Origin: Zobellia uliginosa
GTDB lineage: Bacteria; Bacteroidota; Bacteroidia; Flavobacteriales; Flavobacteriaceae
Length of the DNA: 64,000 bases
Assembly (NCBI RefSeq): GCF_018860745.1
Contig: NZ_JAHKPY010000014.1
Location: 1 to 64,000 of the forward strand
Direction of reading: 5' to 3'
This document shows, piece after piece, positions 36,196-45,590 of this stretch; the first letter of the stretch is position 1; every line of letters starts with the position of its first letter. Below the pieces are notes generated by a model that saw only the letters and a list, made by a program, of their open reading frames with translations, had not been told where the DNA came from and searched no databases. The position numbers were made by a program, and so were the translations under genes.

Positions 36196-37515
36196 ATGGC
36201 TTCAATTAAATTTTATCCGCATCTTAAACGAGGAGAATCCAAAATATATATACGGTTATCCTTAAAAAGAGGACAGGATTTCAGGTTATCAACCGGGTTA
36301 ACTATAAAGGATGCCCAAAACTGGAATTTTAATAAAAACCTGCCTAAACCAAATTCAGATGACAACAAGAAATTGAGTAACTCGCTCAAAGACCTTGAAA
36401 GTCACTTAGACACTAAACTTTACGATGTTGAGCGGGATAAGATGATAAGTTTGAATGACATTACTAGTCGTTGGGTCAAAAAAGAGATGCTAGATTTTTT
36501 TAATGAAACGGTTGAAGAAGTAAACGATTTACTAATTCCTTATGCTTATAGCTATGCGGAAGGTCTGAAAAGCAAAACCTTTCAGAGAAACGGACGTAGA
36601 AAAAATTACACAGACAATACAATAAGTAAATACCTAAACTTTGCTAAACAACTTGAAAATTTTCAATCACACAGAAGGATATCTTTTAAAATAAAAGATG
36701 TAGATGACAATTTCGTTGAACAATTCTTAGAATATTTAACTGAAGAGAAAAATCTTGCGGTTAACACTAAGGGTAGATACATAAAGCGATTGAAATCAAT
36801 TATCGCTGATGCAGAAATCAATGGCCAAAAAACAAATCCTAAATATAAAACGATAAAAGGTTTTGAAGATGAAACCGTCGTCACATTCCTCACTCTTGAT
36901 GAATTAGACACTATTATCGAAACCACTATGAACGACAGCCAATTAGAAATTGCCAAAGATTGGCTTATCATTGGATGCTTTACCGGTCAAAGGATTTCTG
37001 ATTTATTCAGAATGAACAAGAACATGATTACTAATTATGAAAGGAGAAAGTATATCTCTTTTTCACAATTTAAAACTGGCAAAAAGGTAATGATACCTAT
37101 TCATTATCACGTACAGGATATTATAGATAAATACAAAGGCAATTTCCCGCCGAACCTTTACAAAAATGAAAAAAGCAACCGTACACAATTATCTGGACTG
37201 ATGAAAACTGTTTGCAGGAATGCTGGCATAAAAGATAACGTTAAGGGAAGATACAACGGCGTCATAGGAATATACCCTAAATATAAATTAATTCAAAATC
37301 ATACCTGCCGACGTTCATTTGCATCTAATTTTTATGGTAAAGAAGGCTGGACCACTCCAATGATTATGGAGATAACTGGCCATATGACCGAGAAAAACTT
37401 TCTTAAGTACATAGATAAAGATCAATTTTTTCTGAGTCAAAAAGCAGCGGAGAATTTTGACGCTGAAAGAATGAAGCGCAAATCCTCTATTTCTGGCAAT
37501 CTTAAAGCAGTTTAA
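36196..37515 (+). CDS. int: Tyrosine recombinase integrase of the tRNA-Asn island
   Basis: This 439-aa integrase has an N-terminal arm-binding-like part (about 1-90), a SAM-like core-binding domain (about 110-215) and a catalytic domain. The active-site residues are visible: Arg266 in TGQRISDLFR, His369-x-x-Arg372 in HTCRRSF, His396 in ITGHMTEKN and the nucleophile Tyr405 in KYID. It belongs to the Bacteroidota type that integrates conjugative or mobilisable elements. It lies 168 bp inside the left att copy and is preceded by arm-type repeats, so it almost certainly drives integration of the 36014-52006 island at tRNA-Asn. Confidence 0.93.
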   Translation: MASIKFYPHLKRGESKIYIRLSLKRGQDFRLSTGLTIKDAQNWNFNKNLPKPNSDDNKKLSNSLKDLESHLDTKLYDVERDKMISLNDITSRWVKKEMLDFFNETVEEVNDLLIPYAYSYAEGLKSKTFQRNGRRKNYTDNTISKYLNFAKQLENFQSHRRISFKIKDVDDNFVEQFLEYLTEEKNLAVNTKGRYIKRLKSIIADAEINGQKTNPKYKTIKGFEDETVVTFLTLDELDTIIETTMNDSQLEIAKDWLIIGCFTGQRISDLFRMNKNMITNYERRKYISFSQFKTGKKVMIPIHYHVQDIIDKYKGNFPPNLYKNEKSNRTQLSGLMKTVCRNAGIKDNVKGRYNGVIGIYPKYKLIQNHTCRRSFASNFYGKEGWTTPMIMEITGHMTEKNFLKYIDKDQFFLSQKAAENFDAERMKRKSSISGNLKAV

Positions 37516-37532
37516 ACCCTTTACAAACAGAA

Positions 37533-38351
37533 ATGTCTAAAGCTTCAGAATTTAACGATTGGCTGGATAAAGAAAAATTAAAAATACCTTTTAATGAATT
37601 AATTCGGCCGAATAAAGTCATGTTCGACTATATCAAGAAAGAGTGGGAATTTAATAAAATAAATAACCATGTAATTGACGAATTACCATTCATTCAAAAT
37701 TTCCAGAGGGTAAAAGACGCTTTTGACCAAATAATTCAACCTGTTAAACCAAATGAAGATAGAGTTGAAATAGCATCAAGTCTATTTCAAACCATCAAAC
37801 AAAGTTTAAATAGGATTGAGAATAAAGAAATAAAAAAACTAATAGCTAATCATTTCATTACCCTTACTGAAGAGCAAGTGAATTTACTTAAAGTATCCTT
37901 TTGGGCAAAGAATGAACATAGAACATCTTTTAATTTTAATAAAGAAATTGAGGGAGCGATTAGAGATTATAGTATAGTTAAGGGAAAGGTCGACTTGCTT
38001 TTAGAAAATTATATCTACCCAGCCCGGACCCATACGAATCAAAACAGAATAGAAAAAGAACCCGAAGCACCTTTATGGTTTAAAGTTGGAGTAGGTTTCG
38101 CCAAAGGAGAAATTCAGAAACTTTATAAATCTAAAAAATCCGGTCGGGAAATCTCCAAAATATTATTTGATAAAGAATCCGCTCATCCATATATCACCCA
38201 AACGCTAAATAATAATAGAAAAAGCAAGAAGAACATTTATGGAAATTTAAATTATATGGAGAAAATTTATTCTTACTGCCAAAAGCAAAATATAAATCCC
38301 TGCGATAATTTTATGCAGGCACATTCGGAAATCAAGAAAGAGCAGATTTAA
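37533..38351 (+). CDS. Unknown protein of the integrative element
   Basis: I do not recognise this 272-aa protein. It is basic, Lys/Asn-rich, mostly alpha-helical and lacks signal or membrane segments. It has a KLYKSKKSGREISKILFDK segment that looks like a helix-turn-helix-style or DNA-contacting stretch. It starts 17 bp after int and precedes an excisionase-like HTH gene, the position where Bacteroidota mobile elements often carry regulatory or accessory transfer genes. Confidence 0.6.
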   Translation: MSKASEFNDWLDKEKLKIPFNELIRPNKVMFDYIKKEWEFNKINNHVIDELPFIQNFQRVKDAFDQIIQPVKPNEDRVEIASSLFQTIKQSLNRIENKEIKKLIANHFITLTEEQVNLLKVSFWAKNEHRTSFNFNKEIEGAIRDYSIVKGKVDLLLENYIYPARTHTNQNRIEKEPEAPLWFKVGVGFAKGEIQKLYKSKKSGREISKILFDKESAHPYITQTLNNNRKSKKNIYGNLNYMEKIYSYCQKQNINPCDNFMQAHSEIKKEQI

Positions 38352-38364
38352 CGCAAAATAAAAA

Positions 38365-38391
38365 TTGGTACCACATTGGTACCGGTACCAA
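38365..38391. promoter_or_regulatory. Perfect 16-bp palindrome plus half-site at the HTH gene start
   Basis: TTGGTACCGGTACCAA at 38376-38391 is a perfect palindrome, and an extra TTGGTACC lies at 38365-38372. It overlaps or immediately precedes the start of the HTH gene, as expected for an autoregulatory operator. Confidence 0.55.
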
Positions 38392-38714
38392 AAACTAAAT
38401 ATTATTCTTCAAGCTACATTGCACACAAATTAGTCAATGTGCAATCCTTACAACTCATTCAAATTTCAATAGAAGAGCTTCAAAATTTAATATCTGAAGC
38501 TCTCGATAAGCGAGTCAAAAAAAATCAGTCGGACAAATCGCTTGATAAAAATTTTGAACTGCTTACAAGAAGCGAGGCGGCTAAATTTTTAAAAGTTGAC
38601 CTTTCCACCCTGCATCAATGGACTAAAAAAGGAAAGCTAATTTCTTATGGTCTTGGAGGAAGGGTCTATTACAAAAAAAAGGAAATAGAAAATGCTTTAA
38701 CAAAGCTAAACTAG
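38376..38714 (+). CDS. Helix-turn-helix DNA-binding protein, excisionase-like
   Basis: This protein is up to 112 aa. The C-terminal part, about 60-110, is a MerR/AlpA-type HTH_17 domain: LLTRSEAAKFLKVDLSTLHQ, WTKKGKLISYGLGGRVYYKK. Before it lies a helix (QISIEELQNLISEALDK) common in Bacteroidota element-encoded HTH proteins. The long form starts at TTG 38376, inside a perfect palindrome. GTG 38439 (VQSLQLIQIS) is an equally good start and would free the palindrome as an operator. It likely controls excision or transfer genes. Confidence 0.8.
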   Translation: MVPVPKTKYYSSSYIAHKLVNVQSLQLIQISIEELQNLISEALDKRVKKNQSDKSLDKNFELLTRSEAAKFLKVDLSTLHQWTKKGKLISYGLGGRVYYKKKEIENALTKLN

Positions 38715-38798
38715 ATTTTCAAATTATTATAACATACTGATTTACAAATAAATAATAAGGTTAAATCCTAGAACCTTTCTATTCCAAACTTTAAACAA

Positions 38799-39209
38799 AT
38801 GATATATACAGACTCAACAAGAGAACTAGTGAAAGTATGGGGTGAATTTTTAGGTACAATTTCGTGGGATTACTTTTCAACCCTAACCTATCCATTCGAT
38901 ATGAACGCTAGAATCAACGAAAGATTAATCTTAAAACTTGAAAACGAATTATTAAGGCATAAAAAAACGTTCAATTTTTTTTGTGTGTCTGAATATCACA
39001 GTAATGGAACTCAAACCCATAACCACCTTTTAATTCAAGGAGAATGGGTAAGAAACTTTATAGATGATTACTTAATAAGGAATAAGCTGGTTAGAAAACA
39101 GGGACTTAGACATTTACCATATGACCCGCAAAAGGGAGCTCCTTACTACATCTCTAAACATATAAACTCACCAAATACAAGACACCATTTTAATTACTAT
39201 CATAATTGA
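38799..39209 (+). CDS. Small HUH endonuclease-like protein (rolling-circle Rep/relaxase type)
   Basis: This 136-aa protein has the three motifs of single-domain HUH nucleases. Motif 1 is FSTLTY at 26-31. Motif 2 is SEYHSNGTQTHNHLLI, with Glu65 and the metal-binding His74/His76. Motif 3 is YYISK, with candidate Tyr117 and Lys120. Known relatives nick one DNA strand and start rolling-circle replication or transfer. Placed after int and the HTH gene, it may serve replication or mobilisation of the excised island. The length is short for a Rep, so it could be a minimal or worn form. I rate the fold call moderate. Confidence 0.62.
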   Translation: MIYTDSTRELVKVWGEFLGTISWDYFSTLTYPFDMNARINERLILKLENELLRHKKTFNFFCVSEYHSNGTQTHNHLLIQGEWVRNFIDDYLIRNKLVRKQGLRHLPYDPQKGAPYYISKHINSPNTRHHFNYYHN

Positions 39210-39619
39210 AACCACTCGTTAGTAAACTTTAATCTAAAAACTCAACATGAACAAGCAAAATAGGGTTTTAAGTTTCTCAATACCATTACTTTAAACTACT
39301 TAAACTATTGAATCGTTCGAACAGTCATGTTTAACAATAAGAGTTTAACAAAAACCTGAAGATTTTTATTGTCATCACACCCCTACCCTGTATAAATCAC
39401 CTTCTTTGCGCACACATTTATTGAATAACTCAATACTCGCTGCATCAACTACTTACTATTATTGAATAGCATCGACTTTTCAATTCAATCTTAAATTGTT
39501 ACATAACAATTATCATTAATTGGCAACTAGTTGTATATTTAACCTCATGTAACATTGTTGAAATTTCCCTCATTCAACATCTTTTATTCCTGTTGATTTT
39601 AAGTTGACCAAACCAAACT
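39210..39619. other. 410-bp gap upstream of hsdR with palindromes
   Basis: No gene is apparent. AATTGTTA-CA-TAACAATT (39494-39511, perfect 8-nt arms) and CAACTAGTTG (39524-39533, perfect) lie 85-125 bp before the hsdR ATG. TGTTACAT and ATGTAACA also form a wider inverted pair there. They are candidate operators for the restriction operon. A TATATTTA close to the TAnnTTTG box follows at about 39533-39540. Confidence 0.45.
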
Positions 39620-42600
39620 ATGAATCCTTTTAACGAAGACTCAAGAGTAAAACTTCCTGCTATATTACATTTAACCCAACTTGGGTATAAGTATGTATCA
39701 TTAAAAACCGCTGTATGGGATGAAGATACCAACATCTTTACCGATATTTTTAAATCATCTATGACCAAGGTGAATCCAGATTTATCACCAATAGAAATTG
39801 ATAGATTGTACCAAGATGTTGCGTTGGATTTAGAAAATGAAGATTTAGGTAAAGCCTTCTACGACAAACTCATCAATCGTTCTGGAACTCGCTTAATTGA
39901 TTTTGAGGATTTTGAAAACGGAAATGATTTTCACGTAGTCACTGAGTTAACCTATAAGAACGGTGAAGACGAGTTTAGGCCAGATGTAATTTGCCTAATT
40001 AACGGAATGCCATTAGTCTTTATAGAAGTTAAAAAACCGAACAATCGTGATGGTGTTTTAGCAGAACGCAAACGTATCATCACTCGTTTTCAAAATAAGA
40101 AGTTTAGAAAATTTGTAAACCTTACGCAGTTTATGATTTTCTCTAACAATATGGAGTATGACGATAATGAAATTGAACCTTGGCAAGGTGCTTTTTATGC
40201 GTCACCTTCCTATGTGAAACCTATTTTCAATTATTTCAGAGAAGAAATTGGTTTTAACTTATCACAAGTTTTAAAACCTTTAGATGAATCGGTAGAAGCC
40301 TTTGCTTTAAAAGACACCAATTATCCTTCTATAAAGAATAGCGAAGAATACAAAACCAATAAAAACCCAAATAGTGCAACCAATCGCATATTAACCTCTT
40401 TATTATCTAAAGAGCGTTTGCAGTTTGTGTTACAGTACGCGTTGGCTTATGTAAAAGAAACTAATGGTTTGCAAAAACACATTATGCGCTATCCACAGTT
40501 ATTTGCAACCAAGGCGATTGAAGCGCATTTAAACAAGGATAAAAAGAAAGGCATTATTTGGCATACGCAAGGTTCGGGTAAAACCGCTTTGGCATATTAC
40601 AACACCCATTTTTTAACGGACTATTTTCAGAAGAAAAAAGTAATTCCAAAATTCTACTTTATTGTTGACCGTTTGGATTTATTAACCCAAGCTAGAGATG
40701 AGTTTACAGCGCGAGGGTTAAAAGTACATACAGTAAGTTCTCGCGATGAATTTGTATCCGACTTAAAAAAAACTACTGCGGTTTATAACGATAAAGGACA
40801 GCGTGAAATCACAGTTGTCAACATTCATAAGTTTAAGGATGATACTGATGTTAGCCGAGAAACGGATTATAACATCAACATACAGCGTGTCTACTTTTTA
40901 GACGAGGTACACCGGAGCTACAATCCAACGGGTAGTTTCTTGGCAAACTTGGAGCAATCCGATAAAAATGCCATTAAAATTGGATTAACAGGAACACCTT
41001 TAATCGGCGAAAGCTTAAAATCTAAAGACTTATTCGGTAGTTATATTCATAAATACTACTATAACAAGTCTATTGCCGATGGCTACACTTTAAAGCTAAT
41101 TCGTGAGGAAATAGAAACCGAGTACAAGGTATTACTAAAACAGGCTTTGGATAGTATTGATGTACTTAAGGGCGATTTAGATAAAAAGATAGCCTATGCG
41201 CATCCATCGTTTGTAGCACCAATGCTCGATTATATTGTCAAGGATTTAGAATTGTTCCGTCAGCGTAATGCTGATGCCTCTACTGGCGGAATGGTTATCT
41301 GTGACAGTAGCGAGCAAGCCCGTGAAATGTTCCGCATTTTTAATAGTTATAAAGATGATGAAATTGATACATCAACTATACCACAAGCTGCTGAACCAAC
41401 TTCAGAATATTTAACCAAACAGAAAGAAAGCTACAAGGTTAAAAAAGCAGCTCTTATTTTATACGATAGCGGCTCTAAAGAAGAATTGGAAAAATGGCGG
41501 GACGATTTTAAAGCGGGCAAAATAGACATCTTGTTTGTCTACAATATGTTGCTTACTGGTTTTGATGCCAAACGCTTAAAGAAAATCTATTTAGGGCGTA
41601 TTATTAAAGCGCATAACTTATTGCAAGCCTTAACCCGTGTAAACCGAACTTACAAAAATTATCGTTTTGGGTATGTGGTAGACTTTGCAGATATTTCCAA
41701 AGAGTTCGATAAAACCAACAAAGCCTATTTTGATGAGCTTCAAGATGTATTGGGAGACGAAATGGAAAGTTATTCCAATCTCTTTATGTCTCGTGAGGAA
41801 ATGGAAGAAACCATTCTGGAGATTAAGGAAAAACTTGCCGATTTTGACCTCAAGAATGCTGAAAATTTTTCATCTCAAATCTCACAAATTGATGACCACA
41901 AAACAATGCTCGAAATTAGAAAAGCATTGGACGATGCACGCTCGCTTTACAATGTTATTCGTTTGGTTGGTGAATATGAGTTATTAGAGAAAATTGATTT
42001 CAGAAAACTAAACACCCTACGCATTGAAGCCGAAAACCATTTGGCCTTAATGAATGCCAAAAACGCCTTGGAAACCAATGAGGAAATTGGCAATTTATTA
42101 AACGTGGCTTTAGAGGACGTGCTCTTTATGTTCAAAAAAGTAGGTGAGGCAGAATTGGTATTGGCAGACGAGCTTAAAGACATGCTTAAAAAAACACGCG
42201 AAGCACTTGGTGTAAATTTCGATACCAAAGACCCCGAATGGGTATCCTTGTATGATGAGTTGCGCCGACTCTTCGACAATAAAAATTTAAGTGAAGTATC
42301 GCGTGAAGAAATGGAAGTGAATATGACCTCGCTAAAACAGATCCACGAAAAAATAAAAGAACTAAATCGTAAAAATGAGTTGTTAAAAGACAAATACCAA
42401 GGCGATACCAAATACGCGCGCGTGCAAAAACGCTTGATAAAAGCGGGCAAACCTTCAAAATTAAAAACGGTGATTATTGAAGCTTTGCAGCACATTAAAG
42501 AGGAAACCGATGTGGCAGTACTCAATCGTGCCGATAGTTTAAACAACGAACATTATTTTGGGCAGTTGGTAGCACGTTTGGTATTTCAAGAATTTAGCAA

Positions 42601-42694
42601 ACAAAAAGTTTCTATGGATGTAGAAACCGTAGAATTTATAAAAAACATTATCGTAGAAGAGTATTTAAACGAATATTACGGAAGAACCGCATAA
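39620..42694 (+). CDS. hsdR: Type I restriction endonuclease subunit R
   Basis: This 1024-aa HsdR cuts unmodified DNA after ATP-driven translocation. The N-terminal PD-(D/E)XK nuclease shows Asp122 and Glu136-Val-Lys138 (RPDVIC, IEVKKPNN). The motor has Walker A HTQGSGKTALAY at about 317-322, DEVHRSY as the Walker B box, GLTGTPL and a late ALTRVNRTY. The C-terminal helical part binds the methylase core. The length is normal for the family and all motifs are intact. It is followed after 3 bp by hsdM, so the subunits are co-expressed. Its local GC content is somewhat higher than that of the flanking element genes, suggesting separate ancestry. Confidence 0.96.
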   Translation: MNPFNEDSRVKLPAILHLTQLGYKYVSLKTAVWDEDTNIFTDIFKSSMTKVNPDLSPIEIDRLYQDVALDLENEDLGKAFYDKLINRSGTRLIDFEDFENGNDFHVVTELTYKNGEDEFRPDVICLINGMPLVFIEVKKPNNRDGVLAERKRIITRFQNKKFRKFVNLTQFMIFSNNMEYDDNEIEPWQGAFYASPSYVKPIFNYFREEIGFNLSQVLKPLDESVEAFALKDTNYPSIKNSEEYKTNKNPNSATNRILTSLLSKERLQFVLQYALAYVKETNGLQKHIMRYPQLFATKAIEAHLNKDKKKGIIWHTQGSGKTALAYYNTHFLTDYFQKKKVIPKFYFIVDRLDLLTQARDEFTARGLKVHTVSSRDEFVSDLKKTTAVYNDKGQREITVVNIHKFKDDTDVSRETDYNINIQRVYFLDEVHRSYNPTGSFLANLEQSDKNAIKIGLTGTPLIGESLKSKDLFGSYIHKYYYNKSIADGYTLKLIREEIETEYKVLLKQALDSIDVLKGDLDKKIAYAHPSFVAPMLDYIVKDLELFRQRNADASTGGMVICDSSEQAREMFRIFNSYKDDEIDTSTIPQAAEPTSEYLTKQKESYKVKKAALILYDSGSKEELEKWRDDFKAGKIDILFVYNMLLTGFDAKRLKKIYLGRIIKAHNLLQALTRVNRTYKNYRFGYVVDFADISKEFDKTNKAYFDELQDVLGDEMESYSNLFMSREEMEETILEIKEKLADFDLKNAENFSSQISQIDDHKTMLEIRKALDDARSLYNVIRLVGEYELLEKIDFRKLNTLRIEAENHLALMNAKNALETNEEIGNLLNVALEDVLFMFKKVGEAELVLADELKDMLKKTREALGVNFDTKDPEWVSLYDELRRLFDNKNLSEVSREEMEVNMTSLKQIHEKIKELNRKNELLKDKYQGDTKYARVQKRLIKAGKPSKLKTVIIEALQHIKEETDVAVLNRADSLNNEHYFGQLVARLVFQEFSKQKVSMDVETVEFIKNIIVEEYLNEYYGRTA

Positions 42695-42697
42695 ACA

Positions 42698-44326
42698 ATG
42701 ACAAAAGACATCAATAACGAACCCTTTATAATAAAAACCAAAACGTTAATAGACGAGCTAAAAGCCGTTTGTGCCGGTTATGGTTTGGGTAACGATGGCA
42801 ATGAGTTTAAGATCATTAGCCAGATATTTTTATACAAATTTTTAAACGACAAATTCGCTTACGAGGTAAAGCAGGTAAAGCCAGAATTGGCAGAAGTAGA
42901 GCATTGGGAAAACGAATTAGCGAAAATTCCCGATACAGAATACCAAATGCTACGCTATCAAATGAGCGATAGCACCGCGTTTTTGTTACCACACCAATTA
43001 ATACCGAATCTATTTGAACGCCAAAATGAACCCGATTTTGCCAAAACCGTAGACGATACCTTAATGGATATTGCAGCAACCAATAACGATTTGTTTGCTG
43101 TAAAAACCGAAGACGGACAAAAAATACGCCTCTTTGACCGTATTACCGAGTTTGTAAATAGTAAGCGAGACGCTTTCGCGAAAGCACTATTCAATAAATT
43201 GGTGATTTTCAATTTTGAAAATATTATGGGTGAAGGCTTTGACTTTTTCTCTACCATTTTTGAATATCTAATTAAGGATTACAACAGCGATGCTGGTGGT
43301 AAATATGCCGAATACTACACGCCACACGCCGTATCTAAAATTATTGCCAACATCTTAGTGCCAGAACCCATGAGCAATAAAACCATTTACGACCCAAGTG
43401 CTGGTTCGGGTACTTTGTTAATGAATTTGGCACACGCTATTGGCAACGATAAATGTACGGTGTACTCGCAAGACATCTCGCAAAAATCGTCTAACCTATT
43501 GCGTTTAAATTTGGTGCTGAACAATTTGGTGCACAGTATAGAAAATGTGATACAAGGGAACACAATGACCGACCCATATCATAAAAAAGACGGCAAGCTG
43601 CGCCAGTTTGACTACATCGTAAGTAACCCACCATTTAAGCTCGATTTTAGTGACGATGTAGAAACCCTAAAGAAAAAAGAAAACAAAGACCGCTTTTTTG
43701 CTGGTGTGCCCAATGTGCCAAAAAAGGCGAAAGATAAAATGGCGATTTACACCTTGTTTTTACAGCACATTATGCACAGTCTTGATGCTACAGGAAAAGC
43801 TGCTATTGTAGTACCTACAGGTTTTATTACCGCACAAAGTGGTATAGATAAAAAAATACGCCAAAAACTAGTAGGCCACAAAATGCTGGCAGGTGTGGTA
43901 AGTATGCCATCTAACATATTTGCGACCACAGGTACCAATGTCTCTATTGTGTTTTTAGATAAGGAAAACAAAGAAGATGTGGTAATGATAGACGCCTCTA
44001 ATTTAGGAACTACGGTTAAAGATGGTAAAAACCAAAAAACGCTATTAAGCGAAATCGAAGAAAACAGAATAATTAACACCTTTACAAAAAAGGAAGTTGA
44101 AGAAGATTTCTCGGTAGTGGTAAAGTACGATGATATAATAGCGAAGAATTACTCATTTAGTGCAGGACAGTATTTTGAAATTAAAATTGAATATGTTGAC
44201 CTTAAACCAGAAGAGTATTCAACTAAAATAAGTGACTTCGAAAACAATTTAAATGAGTTGTTCAATGTAAGTGATAAGCTTGAAAAAGAAATTAAGAATA
44301 ATATAAGCAGTTTGAAATATGAATAA
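42698..44326 (+). CDS. hsdM: Type I restriction-modification methylase subunit M
   Basis: This 542-aa adenine-N6 methyltransferase subunit has an N-terminal helical HsdM_N domain (about 10-140) and the N6_Mtase domain. Motif I is DPSAGSGTLL (232-238 core) and the catalytic motif IV is NPPF (310-313). The C-terminal helical tail (about 500-542) would contact HsdS. It starts 3 bp after hsdR and overlaps hsdS by 8 bp. Confidence 0.96.
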   Translation: MTKDINNEPFIIKTKTLIDELKAVCAGYGLGNDGNEFKIISQIFLYKFLNDKFAYEVKQVKPELAEVEHWENELAKIPDTEYQMLRYQMSDSTAFLLPHQLIPNLFERQNEPDFAKTVDDTLMDIAATNNDLFAVKTEDGQKIRLFDRITEFVNSKRDAFAKALFNKLVIFNFENIMGEGFDFFSTIFEYLIKDYNSDAGGKYAEYYTPHAVSKIIANILVPEPMSNKTIYDPSAGSGTLLMNLAHAIGNDKCTVYSQDISQKSSNLLRLNLVLNNLVHSIENVIQGNTMTDPYHKKDGKLRQFDYIVSNPPFKLDFSDDVETLKKKENKDRFFAGVPNVPKKAKDKMAIYTLFLQHIMHSLDATGKAAIVVPTGFITAQSGIDKKIRQKLVGHKMLAGVVSMPSNIFATTGTNVSIVFLDKENKEDVVMIDASNLGTTVKDGKNQKTLLSEIEENRIINTFTKKEVEEDFSVVVKYDDIIAKNYSFSAGQYFEIKIEYVDLKPEEYSTKISDFENNLNELFNVSDKLEKEIKNNISSLKYE

Positions 44327-45590
44327 TTGGCAACAATTGAAATTAATTGATGTTGCTGATATCAAATTGAGTAACGTTGATAAAAAAACCAAGCCAGGTG
44401 AACGAACTATCAAATTGTGTAATTACACCGATGTTTATAAGAACTCATTTATCAATAGTGATAAATCTGAAGATTTTATGGTTGCATCTTGTAAGGACAC
44501 AGAATATGAAAAGTTTGTTTTAAGGAAAGGACAAGTAGCAATAACAAAGGATAGTGAGAAACCAGATGACATAGGCATCCCTACCTACATTGCGGAAGAT
44601 TTTGAGGATGTTGTTTTGGGATATCATTTGTCTCTAATTACACCAGATGAAAATAAACTTGATGGAAGATTTTTGAATTATTGGTTAAATACAAAACACG
44701 CTAAAAGATATTTTGAAAACAATGCTGGAGGAAGCGGACAAAGATGTACATTGATTCTGGATACCATAAAATCAATTCCATTACATCTTCCAGAATTAAA
44801 AGTCCAAAAACAAATCGCCAAAGTCTTATCCGATTTAGATGCCAAAATAGAAGTCAACAACAAAATTAACCAAGAGTTAGAGGCACTCGCCAAAACCATT
44901 TACGACTATTGGTTTGTCCAGTTTGATTTTCCAGACCAAAACGGCAAGCCCTACAGATCTTCTGGTGGTAAAATGGTGTATAATGAAGCGTTGAAAAGAG
45001 AGATTCCTGAGGGGTGGGAGGTTGAAGAGTTGGAGTCTTATGCAGATTTTAAAAATGGAAAGGGAATGAAAAAGGAGTTACTGAGTGAAAACGGAGAATA
45101 TCCAGTTTTTGGTTCTAATGGAACTGTAGGTAAAACAGATAAAACACTATTTGATAACCCTGTTATTGCAATTGGTAGAGTAGGAGCGAATTATGGTGAA
45201 GTACATTATTCTTTAAATCCTTGTTGGATTACTGATAACGCTGTCACATCTCAACCGATAAAGGAAGAATATTTATGGTGGCTTCTTTTAACTTTGAAAG
45301 GGATTAATTATTCTAATATAGCAGGTGGTTCTGCACAACCACTTATAACTCAAGGAAAGTTGAAAGCTTTAAATTTTGCAATTCCAAGTTGTAATTTGTT
45401 CGATGATTTTCACCATAAAATAAACCCTATATATCTTAAAATTAATAACTTATTTAAAGAAAACCAAAAACTATCCGAGCTTTGCGATTGGTTGTTGCCT
45501 ATGTTAATGAATGGGCAGGTTACCGTTGGTGAGGTAGAGCAGGAGTTGGGTATGGTTGCGGAGGAGGGTGCTAAATATGGGAAGGGATGA
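44319..45590 (+). CDS. hsdS: Type I restriction-modification specificity subunit S
   Basis: This 423-aa HsdS has two target-recognition domains (about 1-150 and 220-365), each followed by a conserved helical spacer. The central spacer is LPELKVQKQIAKVLSDLDAK, NNKINQELEALAKTIYDYW and the distal one is ENQKLSELCDWLLPMLMNGQ. The TRDs set the bipartite recognition site, which cannot be read here. The start overlaps hsdM by 8 bp. The stop overlaps the large NTPase gene by 4 bp (ATGA), so that gene is translationally coupled to the RM system. Confidence 0.95.
   Translation: MNNWQQLKLIDVADIKLSNVDKKTKPGERTIKLCNYTDVYKNSFINSDKSEDFMVASCKDTEYEKFVLRKGQVAITKDSEKPDDIGIPTYIAEDFEDVVLGYHLSLITPDENKLDGRFLNYWLNTKHAKRYFENNAGGSGQRCTLILDTIKSIPLHLPELKVQKQIAKVLSDLDAKIEVNNKINQELEALAKTIYDYWFVQFDFPDQNGKPYRSSGGKMVYNEALKREIPEGWEVEELESYADFKNGKGMKKELLSENGEYPVFGSNGTVGKTDKTLFDNPVIAIGRVGANYGEVHYSLNPCWITDNAVTSQPIKEEYLWWLLLTLKGINYSNIAGGSAQPLITQGKLKALNFAIPSCNLFDDFHHKINPIYLKINNLFKENQKLSELCDWLLPMLMNGQVTVGEVEQELGMVAEEGAKYGKG

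Noticed and set aside
41947-42546. 199-codon minus-strand frame inside hsdR
   Set aside because: It is antisense to the intact HsdR coding region; the composition (Ser/Phe-rich) is that of a shadow frame.
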